Origin: Dirofilaria immitis
Lineage: Eukaryota; Nematoda; Chromadorea; Rhabditida; Onchocercidae
Direction of reading: 5' to 3'
Assembly (NCBI GenBank): GCA_024305405.1
Contig: JAKNDB010000067.1
Location: 1,196,001-1,260,000, forward strand
Length of the DNA stretch: 64,000 bases
Of the stretch, positions 1 to 11,400 are shown piece after piece; positions within the stretch are counted from its first letter, which is position 1; the number at the start of each line of letters is the position of its first letter. A model generated the notes under the pieces. The model ran no database searches. It saw only the letters and a program-made list of their open reading frames with translations, and was not told where the DNA came from. Both the position numbers and the translations under genes were made by a program.

Positions 1-77
1 GACCTTTTGAAAGGTAATTTCTATTCATTGCAAATTATGGAAATATCATTCTTGCAAAAGTTAGCAGGAAACTAAAA

Positions 78-523
78 CAGTGATAATCAATTAATGAGTG
101 ATAAATGAATATGATGCTAAAATAGAATTTTATCTGCTTAATTCATTTAACTTTTGAAGGATGGATTTCTCGATTTATAATTACGTAATTCGAAATTTAT
201 GATTCAATCAATTTATTTAGTAAATTTCTCAGATATAATAATTTTTCAACGAGAAAAAGCCACCAAATAAATTTTAACAAATATTTTCATAATTTATCAT
301 CCAATTATTGAGTTAATATTATCATTTATGGACAATAAATAATATCAATATTCTTAGTTAATACTGTAAAGTAAGCAATTAATAGATAAATTTTTATGGA
401 TAAATTTGTTCATTAAATTTATAAATCAAGAAATCCATCCTTCAAAACTTAAACGAATCAAACGGATAAAGTTTTACTTTTGCATCATATTCATTTATCA
501 CTCGTTAATTGATTATCACTACT
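78..523. repeat. Imperfect inverted repeat, possible MITE or fold-back element
   Basis: The left arm (about 78-180) matches the reverse complement of the right arm (about 421-523) over about 100 bases, with roughly 85% identity judged by eye. The arms enclose about 240 bases of A+T-rich spacer in which no open frame or further pairing stands out. A long paired-arm, short, non-coding structure is typical of miniature inverted-repeat or fold-back transposons. No clear target-site duplication was seen, so the transposon reading is inference. It lies upstream of the filamin exons, probably in an intron. Confidence 0.6.
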
Positions 524-1356
524 TGATTTTAGAATTGAAAAGTTTGATTCCTAATTTTTAAACCTATCTATTATATTTCAATCTTTTTGAAACTTTCTTG
601 AGCAGGTTTTTTCCTTAGGCTTACTTGGAACTTATACTAGAAAAGTTGTAAATCTTCAATTAATTCGATATCGAGAAAATTTATTAATTTTTATTTGTAA
701 CATTAAAAGAGATCATATTATCTTTTAAGCAAATATTTATCATTTGATTATTCAACGATTTCCGTAATCTCAGGTATTTAGCTTAATCGAGAAAATATGA
801 TCAAAATTATATCAATTCAGTTAGGATTATAATACAACTTTGATTCAATTATTTATGAGAAAAATTAAATCCCATCTGATTAAGCTAAAGTTATCGAAAA
901 TTTAAAGATGAAAAGTATAGAAGATTATCTATTTTTCTTTATTCCTTATCACATATCAATAATCAATGATCTTTTTGAAAAAAATCCAAGAAATTAATTT
1001 TTTGAAAAATTTGATTCATTTTATTTGATAATTTCAGGAATCAAAAAATATCAGATAGCATATTTATCGATGATAACCTCTTGATATTTAGTCTATATTA
1101 AAGTAGAAAATATTAGAAGAATTATAAAAGTTTTCTCAAAAAAATCATATATTCATTTTACAAACAATCTGATTATAGATAAATTAGATTGAAATATTTT
1201 GTTTACAAATAAGTGATAACAATTAAGTTGAAATTTTTTTGTTTACAAATAAATGATAACAATGTTTTGCTTAAACCTATAATGCATTTAGTGATAAAAT
1301 ATGATTAATGTTTTGATAGATGAAATGGATCATTCTTAAATTATAATTATTTTTAG
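524..1356. other. A+T-rich non-coding sequence, probably filamin intron
   Basis: No exon or RNA gene is recognised. At about 1189-1264 there is a two-copy tandem duplication with a 40-base period, visible as GTTTACAAAT at 1201 and again at 1241. The stretch ends in a 3' splice site (TTTTAG, 1351-1356) for the first recognised filamin exon. Confidence 0.5.
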
Positions 1357-4300
1357 GTATCTCATTTTCACCACATGAAATAGGTGAACATTTAATAACT
1401 ATCAAAGAAAATGAACAAATTATGCGAAAATTAAATTTCGAAATTGATGATATTAAAAGTCAGGTAAGTATTAATTTTTTTTCTAATACTGTAAGGAGAC
1501 AAAAACAAAAACAGGTAGCATACTTATTAACATATATCAGTTTTTTTTTTTTTTTTTTATAGAATGGTGATGCTTCTAAAGTTATTGTTAGTGGAACAGG
1601 TAAAACAAATGCTATTTGTCAACAAAACAATAATATCACAGTGGATATGCATAATGCTGGTAATTAATATCGATGTTAAATTATTTATAAAAATTTTTTT
1701 TTTATTAAATTATATTTTAAAGAATAGAATAAAAACTTTAATCATTTCTATTATAAAATTTTGTATAAATACAATAATAATAATAGTAATAATGACAATG
1801 ATGATAACAATAATAATAATAATAGTGATAATGATAATGATGATAATAATAGTGATAATAATAATAATAATAGTGATAATAATAATAATAGTAATAATAA
1901 TAATAGTGATAATAATAATAATAACAATAATAATAGTGATAATAATAATAGTAATAATGATAATAGTGATGATAGTAATAATAATAATAATAATAGTTTT
2001 CTCTATTTTAATTATTATATTAATTACTTTTTTTTAATTATTAACTTTACTTTTTATTATCACCAATGACAAATCTTATTTATCAATTATCTATTACTCT
2101 CTTTAGTAATTATTATATTTTAAATTAATTTTTAGGTTATGGTGATTTGTCATTAATAATTCAGGGACCATCAAGAGTAGAAATGAAATGTATTGAAAAT
2201 AATGGAGGCATAGCTAATATTATTTATAAACCTTTCGAACCTGGAATTTATACTTTATCAGTAAAATTTGCTGATATACATGTAAATGGTTAGTTAGTAA
2301 ATGATGATTTATTTTTGTTCATAACATTTGTATGAAATTTTACAATACTTTTAGATAGTCCATTTACAATAAATTGCACAGGAAAAGGAATGGATATTGT
2401 AAAGGAAAGTGCTAATAAGAAGGTAGAACAGGTAAGTATATTTTATAATAAAACTTTTAATATAAATCTTTTCAATTCATATAATAATATTCTCTTAATG
2501 CTTATTAATATTTATTCATTTATTCAAAGAAGAAATATTTTACAATCATTTTAGGTACCAATAATTTTAGCTGAACAAAATACTGCCATATATTTACATC
2601 ATGGAAATATATCATTAAGAGATACAAAAGTAAAAATTATCGATCCGAATGGATATAGCGATGATGTTAACATTCGTGATCTTAGTGATAATTTATATCG
2701 GATTGAATTTAGACCGATAGTTGATGGTCCACATACAATTTGCATTTTTGCAACGAACAACATGTTTTAGGTAAGCTTAATATTTTTATTATAACATATA
2801 TATATATATATGTTCTTTTATTAAGGCCTAACAAGTTGAATTTTTATTAAGGCCTAGCAAGTTGAATTTTTAATACAAATTTTTTTTCAGGAAGTCCATT
2901 TCAGTTTACCGTAGGATATATGGCCGAAATGGGTTCACATCGGATACATGCATCAGGAAATGCATTAAAACGAGCAGAAGCTAACAAGAAGCAATCTTTC
3001 AATCTTTATACTCGAGAAGCTGGACAAGGTGAACTTGAAGTAATCGTTGAAGGACCATCAAAAGCTGAATTACAATTTCATGAACATGAAGTAAAGGGTT
3101 TTTTTCTTTCGCATAGAAGAAAAAATTTGAATTAATTCGATGATAAGAAAATAAGAAGTTATCAAATTTCATTTTATCAATGATAATTTATTGTTAATGA
3201 AGGAAATAATTAATTTAGTCTTAATTGATATATATATATATATACTATATCGTTTTCTCATAATTTGTATATATGATATTATTAAATTAAAATTCTTGAT
3301 TATTAAAATGTTAAGATATTCTTAACAATTATATTGATTCTTATCATTACTCTTTTTTATTTTCAGGATGGAAATTGTCATTTTGATTATAAAGTTACGA
3401 AAGCAGGCGAATATCTTATATCAGTAAAATTCAATGCTGAACATATACCAGATTCACCATTTAAAGTTTTTAATTTTGATATTTTTAAATTGCTAAATTT
3501 AATAAGCATTATCGATTAATCAAAAATAACTGTTTTCATTTTACGATCTTATGCCAGAATTTGACCTTTGTTTTTGTTTTTTTTTAAAGGTATTGGTTGC
3601 TCCTGCAACTGGTGAAGTTCGTCGTTTGAAATTAATATCATTGTCTAATTCTGAAACACCCGGTGAAGTATGCAAATTTATGATAAATAAACATGGAGCA
3701 ATAGGTCATCTTGAAGCAAAACTTCATACATCAATCAATGAAATTGAAGCAATAAATATTCTACCGATTGATGATGGAAGCGATTCATATTATGGCCAAT
3801 TCATTCCTTTAGAGGTTTTTTCCCCCTTCTTCTTCATCTAGTTTTGATAATATTTGGATTATCAATTTCTCGTATTTTCTATATCATAAAAAAAACCTGA
3901 AGAATTAAGATTCATTCTTGATTCTTCAAGTTTATTTGTTTTTTTAGAGTGGAGATTATTACGTCGTTGTAACGCTTGATGATATACCTATGTATGGAAC
4001 ACCTTTCCATTTTCGGATTGGCGCAAGTCAAAATAGTGATCCATCATTAATAGCAGTAATTGGTGAGGGTATTCGTAGCGGACAAACAGGTCAAAATTCT
4101 GAATTTATTATCACCACATGCAACGTCGAAAAAGGATTTCTTCAAATTCAAATTGATGGACCATCAAAAGTTATTCTGAATTCATGCGAAGTTAGTCAAT
4201 CATTTATTCGTTTTCATCTCACCTTATCAGTTATTTTCAAAACTTCTAAAAAACTGATAAAACATTGATAAATCTTTATATATCATTTAATCATCGTTAA

Positions 4301-5702
4301 AAATATATATAATATATTCTTTGGGTTCAAACAAATTTCTCAATTATATCAAAACATCTTTTAATTTCAAATTAAATGGCATTAAATAATAAGAAAAATA
4401 ATAATATCAAATGATTTATTGCTAAACTTATCATTTAATTATCATTATTATCAATTTTTTTTTTTCATATGGAACAAGGTTACAAAATATCCTATATTGC
4501 ATTGGCACCAGGCGTATATTATGTAACTATCAAATATTCAGGTTTTTTCTTTTTTTTTTGAAAATAGAAAAATAATTTGAGATTTATTTTTATTTCTATT
4601 TATAAGAAATTCGTTTATTTTTGTTTTTTGTTTTTTTTGCTACATTTATCAAATTTAATCTTTGATTGATAATATGATAAGAAGAGAGAAAAAAAAAGTT
4701 AATATATTTGATTGAATGAATGATAAAATTGAATAAACAAAAATTAATACAATATATATTGGTCATTATTAAAATAATATTTTTTTCTTTCAATTTTTTT
4801 TTTTTTTGTGAAAATTTAAATCATTTCAAATCTTATCAATAAACTATTTAATTATATCATTTCATTTTAATTTATATCATTATAACTTTCTTTATAAATA
4901 TATATTTTTCAATAGGTATTCATATTCCTGGTTCTCCATTTAAAGTAATTATGGAAGGTAAAAACTTCGTGGTAGTCGAATGGAAACTTCATTCATTAAG
5001 GTTTTTTTTTTTTTTTTCAGGATTTATATTCTATTATTATTAGTTTATAATTAATAAAAGGTAATAAATAAATTTTTGCATAAATTCTTGAAAAATACAA
5101 AGAGAAATATTAAATTTTAGATTGATACGATTGCTAAAATCAATAAGGCAATAATTGATCAAGTTCCAATTTTTCCCGGTAATGCGAATAAAGTTATAGT
5201 AAATGGTTCGGGTTTGCATAAATTTTCACCTGGTCAATTAGCCATATTTAATATTGATACTGCTCTTGCAGGTTTTGTTTTGTTTTTTTTTCTTAAAGAA
5301 AATACTTTTTAAATGTTATAAACTTTTTATTATATATAAGTTTTTTTTCTAGCATTTAAACGGAGAGAAATTAAACTTCAGAGAGAAGAGAACCTGATAA
5401 TGATAGCAAAGGAATATATTGCATAATAATGGATTTAGTAATTTTTATCGATTTTAATTTCAAATGAAATGATAAATTCAATTAATGATTGATAAAGAAA
5501 GTTAATTATTTGTTAAGGTGATAATATTTTATACGTTGGCCTATTTACATCGAAAGGACCATGTAATGAGGTTACATTGCAACATCTTGGTAATGGTCAA
5601 TATACGGTGAAATATCTTATTGATGAACAGGTCAAAGGTTTTATTTTTATCAAATATGGCGATATAAATATACCTGGTTCACCATTTGCTATCTCATTTT
5701 AA
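1357..5702 (+). CDS. Filamin, C-terminal part (5' end outside window or not recognised)
   Basis: Filamins crosslink F-actin and scaffold membrane and signalling proteins through chains of Ig-like repeats. Seen here are the end of one repeat and about six more, each with the family signatures: a PG-x-Y turn (FEPGIYTLSVKF, LAPGVYYVTIKY), a following GSPF or DSPF motif, and 'I.GPSK'-type strands. Exons: 1357-1463, 1563-1659, 2136-2288, 2355-2430, 2555-2770, 2891-3090, 3367-3465, 3590-3814, 3948-4190, about 4471-4541, 4916-4971, 5121-5271, 5518-5702. The last repeat ends INIPGSPFAISF then TAA, as expected for the C-terminal repeat, which in filamins mediates dimerisation. A short linker before it (about 5121-5170) may be the hinge. 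One T appears missing at 2765-2768: restoring it removes a stop and joins NNMF to GSPF. The acceptor of the 4471 exon is unclear. No actin-binding CH domains are in the window. Which filamin paralogue this is cannot be told. Confidence 0.9.
1771..1996. repeat. AAT/GAT trinucleotide microsatellite in filamin intron
   Basis: About 225 bases of imperfect AAT repeats broken by GAT, AGT and GAC units, inside the intron between the filamin exons ending at 1659 and starting at 2136. It creates long artefactual open frames of Asn/Ser/Asp or Ile that are not genes. Confidence 0.95.
2819..2870. repeat. 26-base two-copy tandem duplication in filamin intron
   Basis: The segment containing AAGGCCTA is present twice with a 26-base period (2823 and 2849), just upstream of the acceptor at 2889-2890. 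The copies differ at one visible base. Confidence 0.85.
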
Positions 5703-8498
5703 TAATCATTTTTAAATTTTGATTATTTGAAAATATATCTGTTGCAGGGTTCGTTTCATTGTATTAGTTTAAATTCTACAAGATAGCTCAAAATAATGAA
5801 TTTTTTTGAATTGACTGTTTTTTTTTTATTCTTGCTCTTCTTCTTTTTTTTTTCCTAAAACGAATCACATTTTATTTTAATTAATGTTACAATCATTGTA
5901 TCATATCAATTTTGGTTAAATATTTCTTTATAATTTCTCTTTATCAATATTATGATAAGATATGATTAAAAAGAGCATTCTTTTAAAAGTTTATTATTTC
6001 TGTAATAAAGTATTTTCCTGTTTATATCGTTAACAAGATGGAAAATTCGAAATCTATTCATACAATTTTTTGACATCAAATTTTTCATTCTATTTTAATT
6101 TTAAGATGAATTGAGAAAAAATACTAATGCATTTTTTGTTTAGTTTTTAAATTGTTGGAAATATGGCTCATAGCTCCAGATATGAAGAAGAAATATAGTA
6201 AGTAAACATAATGACGGCTTGAAGGAAGTTTTAAACTTCTAAACAAGATATTTCGGTCGTAAATGAGCAAAGGTCATTCATTCTTTGGTTGAAATTTATC
6301 CTGGAAACAAGACGAATGATTTCATCCTTCTATCGAAGTTGATAGCATTTCAAACTTTTTTGAATGAAAGTTATGGCAAAAGTAGGACTAAAGCGAAAAT
6401 CGATTAAAACAGGATTCCTATTTGGGATCAAAGAAATCTTCCTGATCAAGGTTATCGGGATGCACAGTCATCTTCCTCAGTTATTAAATTTCTCAAACCT
6501 TTTATGCTTCTTTTCCTTCTTTTTCGATGATTTTGAACAATCTAAATTTTTCGACCAAAAATTTCATTCAAGTTTTTCACAACCATATAAAAGAATAACG
6601 GTACCTTTCTGTGCTTAAGTTTTCGCAAAAAAAAAAAAACAAAATATCAGCAAATATTTAAGGCCTTCCCTATGAAATACATAACTTTTCATTAAAAAAT
6701 AATGTGATCAAAAACAATATCGTAAAAAATAATGAAGCAATTCAAATAAATAATACTTGGACACAATTTAGATATGGCTAATTATTTGTTAAGGCCAAGA
6801 ATTAAGTGATTTGATAATATTTGTTCAATCATAAAATAAATAGGTACATGAAAATACAGAGAAAAACAAAAACATCTAAATAGCTGACATATTTAGAAAT
6901 AAGGAATAGAACGAAAAATGTAAAAAAAAATGTCGTGGTAAGTGAAAGACCAAATACTCAATATCGAAATTGTGATTGATTATGCGGTATCGAACAATGA
7001 AACATACAAAGAAAATAAAGGCTAAGATATGATAATAATGACGAGTAAAACGCATTGACAACTTTATCTTAAAAACTGGAAAGATACGAAACTACAATTA
7101 AGATAATACAGGAATAAAATTCTTAAAAAGGAATGAGCTACATTCTCGAAGACAAAGACTCAATAGTGAAGTATCTCAAACAATTATCACAAGAAACACA
7201 TCTGGAAATTTACCGATTTCCAGCGCAGTAGTGCTCCTTGAAGAAGCAAGTATTATCATGCTACTATTACATGCTGGCAACTGAATTTTAGTATCAATTA
7301 CAAAATTAATCTGATAATCATCGTCATTCTGGACAGTCATAAAATCGACTTAATTCCGGTATAAAATTATCATAACTGACCTAGAAGATATTTGAAAATA
7401 TAACCTAATTGGTCTATATAAAACTGACATCTATGAGAAGTAAATTTTACTTATTCTCAGAACGATTAAAAGTGGTCGGAATATTCAAAAATAATTCAAA
7501 TATTTACAAAACTCAGAAATAAGCAGTCTTACTCCTATTCTATTTAAATTTCAAAAAATTTAAATTTACCAAAGCTTCAATCCTCATTCATCTCTGTAAG
7601 CATCACTGTAGTTTACTTTTAGTAAAATTCCTTCAAATTGTAATATATAAAAAACACAAGCACTGAAAAACATTTTTTCATACCCTAAAAAATTTAACTA
7701 CAATTCGAAATTTTTTTTAATAGAGGCAAAAAAATGAATTCTTATTTATAAAGAGAGGAAACCCTTAATTTAGTTTGTAAATAAGGTTTAATTCAATTTC
7801 TACTGGCAAGTTCTAAATATTTTAGCATGAGAAACTAAAATTATATAAAAAATGGTATAGCTATACCACAATGCAATATAAAGAATTTGAAACATCATAA
7901 AATTATAATTTAAAATAAAACAGACATAGTACTGCTAAGACAAAATGAGCATATTTTGGTCGTTATGGAAAAATTAAATAATATTCGTAATTGTTCAATA
8001 AGGCCTGTGAAGAGATGATTTAATCGAATCAAGAACAATATCATCATCGGATGTATTAGAATCGAAATCATTAAGAGGAGACGCTCAAAACCATCTTTCC
8101 ATCGTTTTGTCGATTTCGCTTTATTAACGGTTTTTAATCGATAGAAACCAAACTGGAAATACATTTCATGATCTCAAAAATTTAGTAGCGAAAAATAAAG
8201 GTGAGAAAAAAGCCCCATCTATTTAGCAAACTTCTGCAATATGTTTGTCTTTCACTCAAATTAAAGGTACCATTGGTACTTCTTTTTTTCAAACAAGGCT
8301 ATCATAAAATACTAGGAATTGCAAAAACGATTTCGTCGACTTCACATTCTTAACACTACTTATATCCAGAATTATTCAATGTCTCTTCATTCACTGCAGC
8401 ATAATACACCACTAAATTGTTACATTTAATCCATCTGATAATTATGCTGTTGCTAACTTGCATCAGAGACCTGATTAAGTTACAAATGACAAAATTTT
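5703..8498. other. Intergenic spacer between convergent filamin and carboxypeptidase genes
   Basis: A 2.8 kb tail-to-tail spacer with the 3' flanks of both genes. An AATAAA hexamer at about 6004-6009 is a possible filamin polyadenylation signal. Open frames of up to 84 codons (6364-6618 on +, 7910-8164 on -) show no recognisable domain, signal peptide or splice support and were not called. Poly-T tracts are common. Nothing else is recognised. Confidence 0.5.
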
Positions 8499-11400
8499 TT
8501 ACTTCGTTTTGAAGCCTTCGTGAGCAAGTTCTGCTCTGTATCTAGCTGTATGAAGAAAACTATGAGCTTCTTCAGAAAATAGATTCAATAATTTGAATAT
8601 ATTTCGCAAATTTTAAGAAACGATTAAAAAGAATAAAAGAAATAAAAATACTCACAAAAACGAGTGCCAATATGCAAAATGCAATAAATGAAACAAAAAG
8701 ATTTCCTGGTTTAAACATTGAAAATACAAAGGAAGATTCTGTCAACGATATATCATATACAGTCTGCTTAGATGGAACAATCTGTAATTATTCAGAAAGA
8801 ATTAGAAAACAAATATTGTTGTTCTCTAAAACTGGAAATCAAAAAGTTTCCGAGAATCGTATTTGGATTATTCCAAATACAAAATATACCAAAACAAATG
8901 AATGTCAACGAAGGATAAATTTATATGAATGATGTTCGAGATTTTAGGCAACCTTAAATAATTCTAAAAATTGAAGTGGCAACGCACTTTAATAGAGAAA
9001 GTATATGAATGATAATTCTCCTTGTATACATCAATCGTATGAACTCCAGGTGATAACCAAATGTAATAATAACCATCGAGTTTAGTATAAAAAACAGAAT
9101 TGCCAACTGTTAATTTTACTGGTGCTTTTACTGGATTACCGTAGGTCCCTTTGATAATACCGGACAAACCTTGTACTCTCTGCAAAAGCTTCTTACATTA
9201 AAATTTTAATATTTCCAAAAGAAATATGTGAAATAACAAGAATTAGGAAATGACTGCGGAAAAAATATCCCAAGTAGCAAACAATGACTAATTTAAGGAA
9301 CGAAAAAACATTCTGTAAAATTAATCCTCTCTGTATTCCTTCCACTATCGAACAATATCTTTTTATATGGGATCTATCACTTGTTTGATGTAATTGTTAA
9401 ACAAGAACAAAGCTTCAATTTCACGGAAAATGAGACCTTAGAAAGAGTCGATATGAGTGAAGCCTTATTTTCTGCATAAAGATGTCCCGTCCCGAGTTCC
9501 TCATAACAACAAGCTGCCTGTATAAGTAGGATATCTGGTGCTTCTTGCCACTCCTCTCTACTCCAGTGTAATTCATTAATAGTCGATTCTGGTATAAAAT
9601 CATTCCTGAAAACAGCGAAATTCTTTTAAGAGAGTCGTAAAAAATGTTTCTAAATAAAAGTAAAAGAGGTTCTCATAAAAAAAGTAGGAATTACTGCAGG
9701 CAAATGGATAACTTCCTATATTTGAATACTTCAGTTTTTCGAGCATTTAACTGCTTCAATTACTCTTAAAATTTAACTTTGTAAGTGACGAAATTAAATG
9801 AGAATTATAATTCTAATACAGAGAATAAAACAAAAAAATTTTTAGTGACAAAATTTTTAGTGACAAGAAATTCAAAGAGGAGAAAAAGAAAAAGACTATC
9901 TAGGTAAAAAACATTCAGATTTATTGGAAGCCAGCACAAGAGTAACCTAACCACATATTATAAATATGTAACTTTTTGATATTCAAAGCTAATTTTGAAA
10001 TATTTACCTGCTACAGATTTCATTTTCAGTTGGTTTCATTAGTAAGTGCTGTGAGACATAATTATATGCCAAATCTTTCGCTCTTCCTAATCCAGTGATA
10101 TCATTGTAGCGCACTTTCATGCCACCAGTAGCCAGCAATATAACATAATCGACAAAAGGATAAATATTCAAAATTTGTTCAACGAATGGTTTAAATTGTA
10201 TGACCGACGTATAATCATGGCAATACAGTTGCGTATAGGGTATACTGGGAATTAAAATTAGTGTTGATGTATTCAATAATTCACGAACAATCTGGTTTTG
10301 TAACGATTCTGAACAAAGATCCGTTGCAAATTCATAAACCATTGATGATGTTTTCTGAAATCAATTGTTTAAAAATTCATTCTTTAAAAGAAATTGTTTT
10401 TAAATACTTCAAGTGAATAGTTTAACTCTCTCGCTGAGTAAAGAAAAATCATATTTTAGGAATAAATACGATGTAATGGTAATTGTTGTAAAAAAATCTT
10501 ATTTTCTTCTTTACATTTTTATCCGGACCCATGCTTAAATTTTGAGAAGTCTTATTTTGCTTCCCTTATTTTACATTCTAAAGCAGCGCACCTGTTCAAC
10601 AGCCATTACAACAATACGTGGCATACGACCATTACCGAAAACCATAGCTTTCATCAAACCAATATTGATCATTGAAGCACAATTCTGCATTTCGAAATCT
10701 TGCAGATTAGCACTAGTTACTTCAGCTGTCTTCACTGATAACAAAGTATCTGCCAAATCGGCAGACGATATCTCCGAATTTTTGTTACAAGATTTTTCAT
10801 ATCAATAAAAATATTTGCCATAATCTAAAATTAATCTTCATAAATTTTTAGTATTTACGAAATTCAGGATTTAGAATATAAAAAAGCATAATTGCACCAA
10901 TAATTTTTGTAATCATACTTGTAAAATTGCAGCAATAGTAGTAAGCGTTAATTCTGGTCGATCGAAGTCACAACCTAATGAAACACCCAATTGAAATGTT
11001 TTTATCATATTTAATGCATCAATCACAGATGAAACCGTTCTATCCAACATATGATTAACGCAACTAATTGTTTTATTACCCAGTGCACTGCAAAAATAAA
11101 ATTATTTAATGAAAAAGCCATTTTGAAGGGTCAACTTCTATGTTATTCAAATATGATTTAATGTAATACTGATTACTTCATTTGTGAAAAAAAAGATAGT
11201 TTTCATTTATGTCATGAACGGACAGATAATTAGTGTCGGAATAACCGAAATATTTTATAATATAAATATATCGAGATAATTTAGATATTTTATGTAATAT
11301 AAAACATCACAAATTGATTTGTAGTACTATAAAATCCGTCAATCATAGTATAAGGTTTCAAAATAAATAAGTCACAAAAATCCTGCAATAACTTTAGCAA

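Noticed and set aside
1564..2069. Long Ile-rich and Asn/Ser/Asp-rich open frames
   Set aside because: They are two readings of the AAT/GAT microsatellite inside a filamin intron; only 1563-1659 of this stretch is exon.
6160..6620. Retrotransposon or gene remnant downstream of filamin
   Set aside because: Short open pieces look faintly protein-like, but no reverse transcriptase, integrase or other motif could be identified.
8672..8932. 86-codon + strand frame [10 protein letters not shown]...
   Set aside because: It is antisense to the cpd exon encoding the membrane anchor and its flanking introns; the - strand reading has splice sites and a sensible protein.
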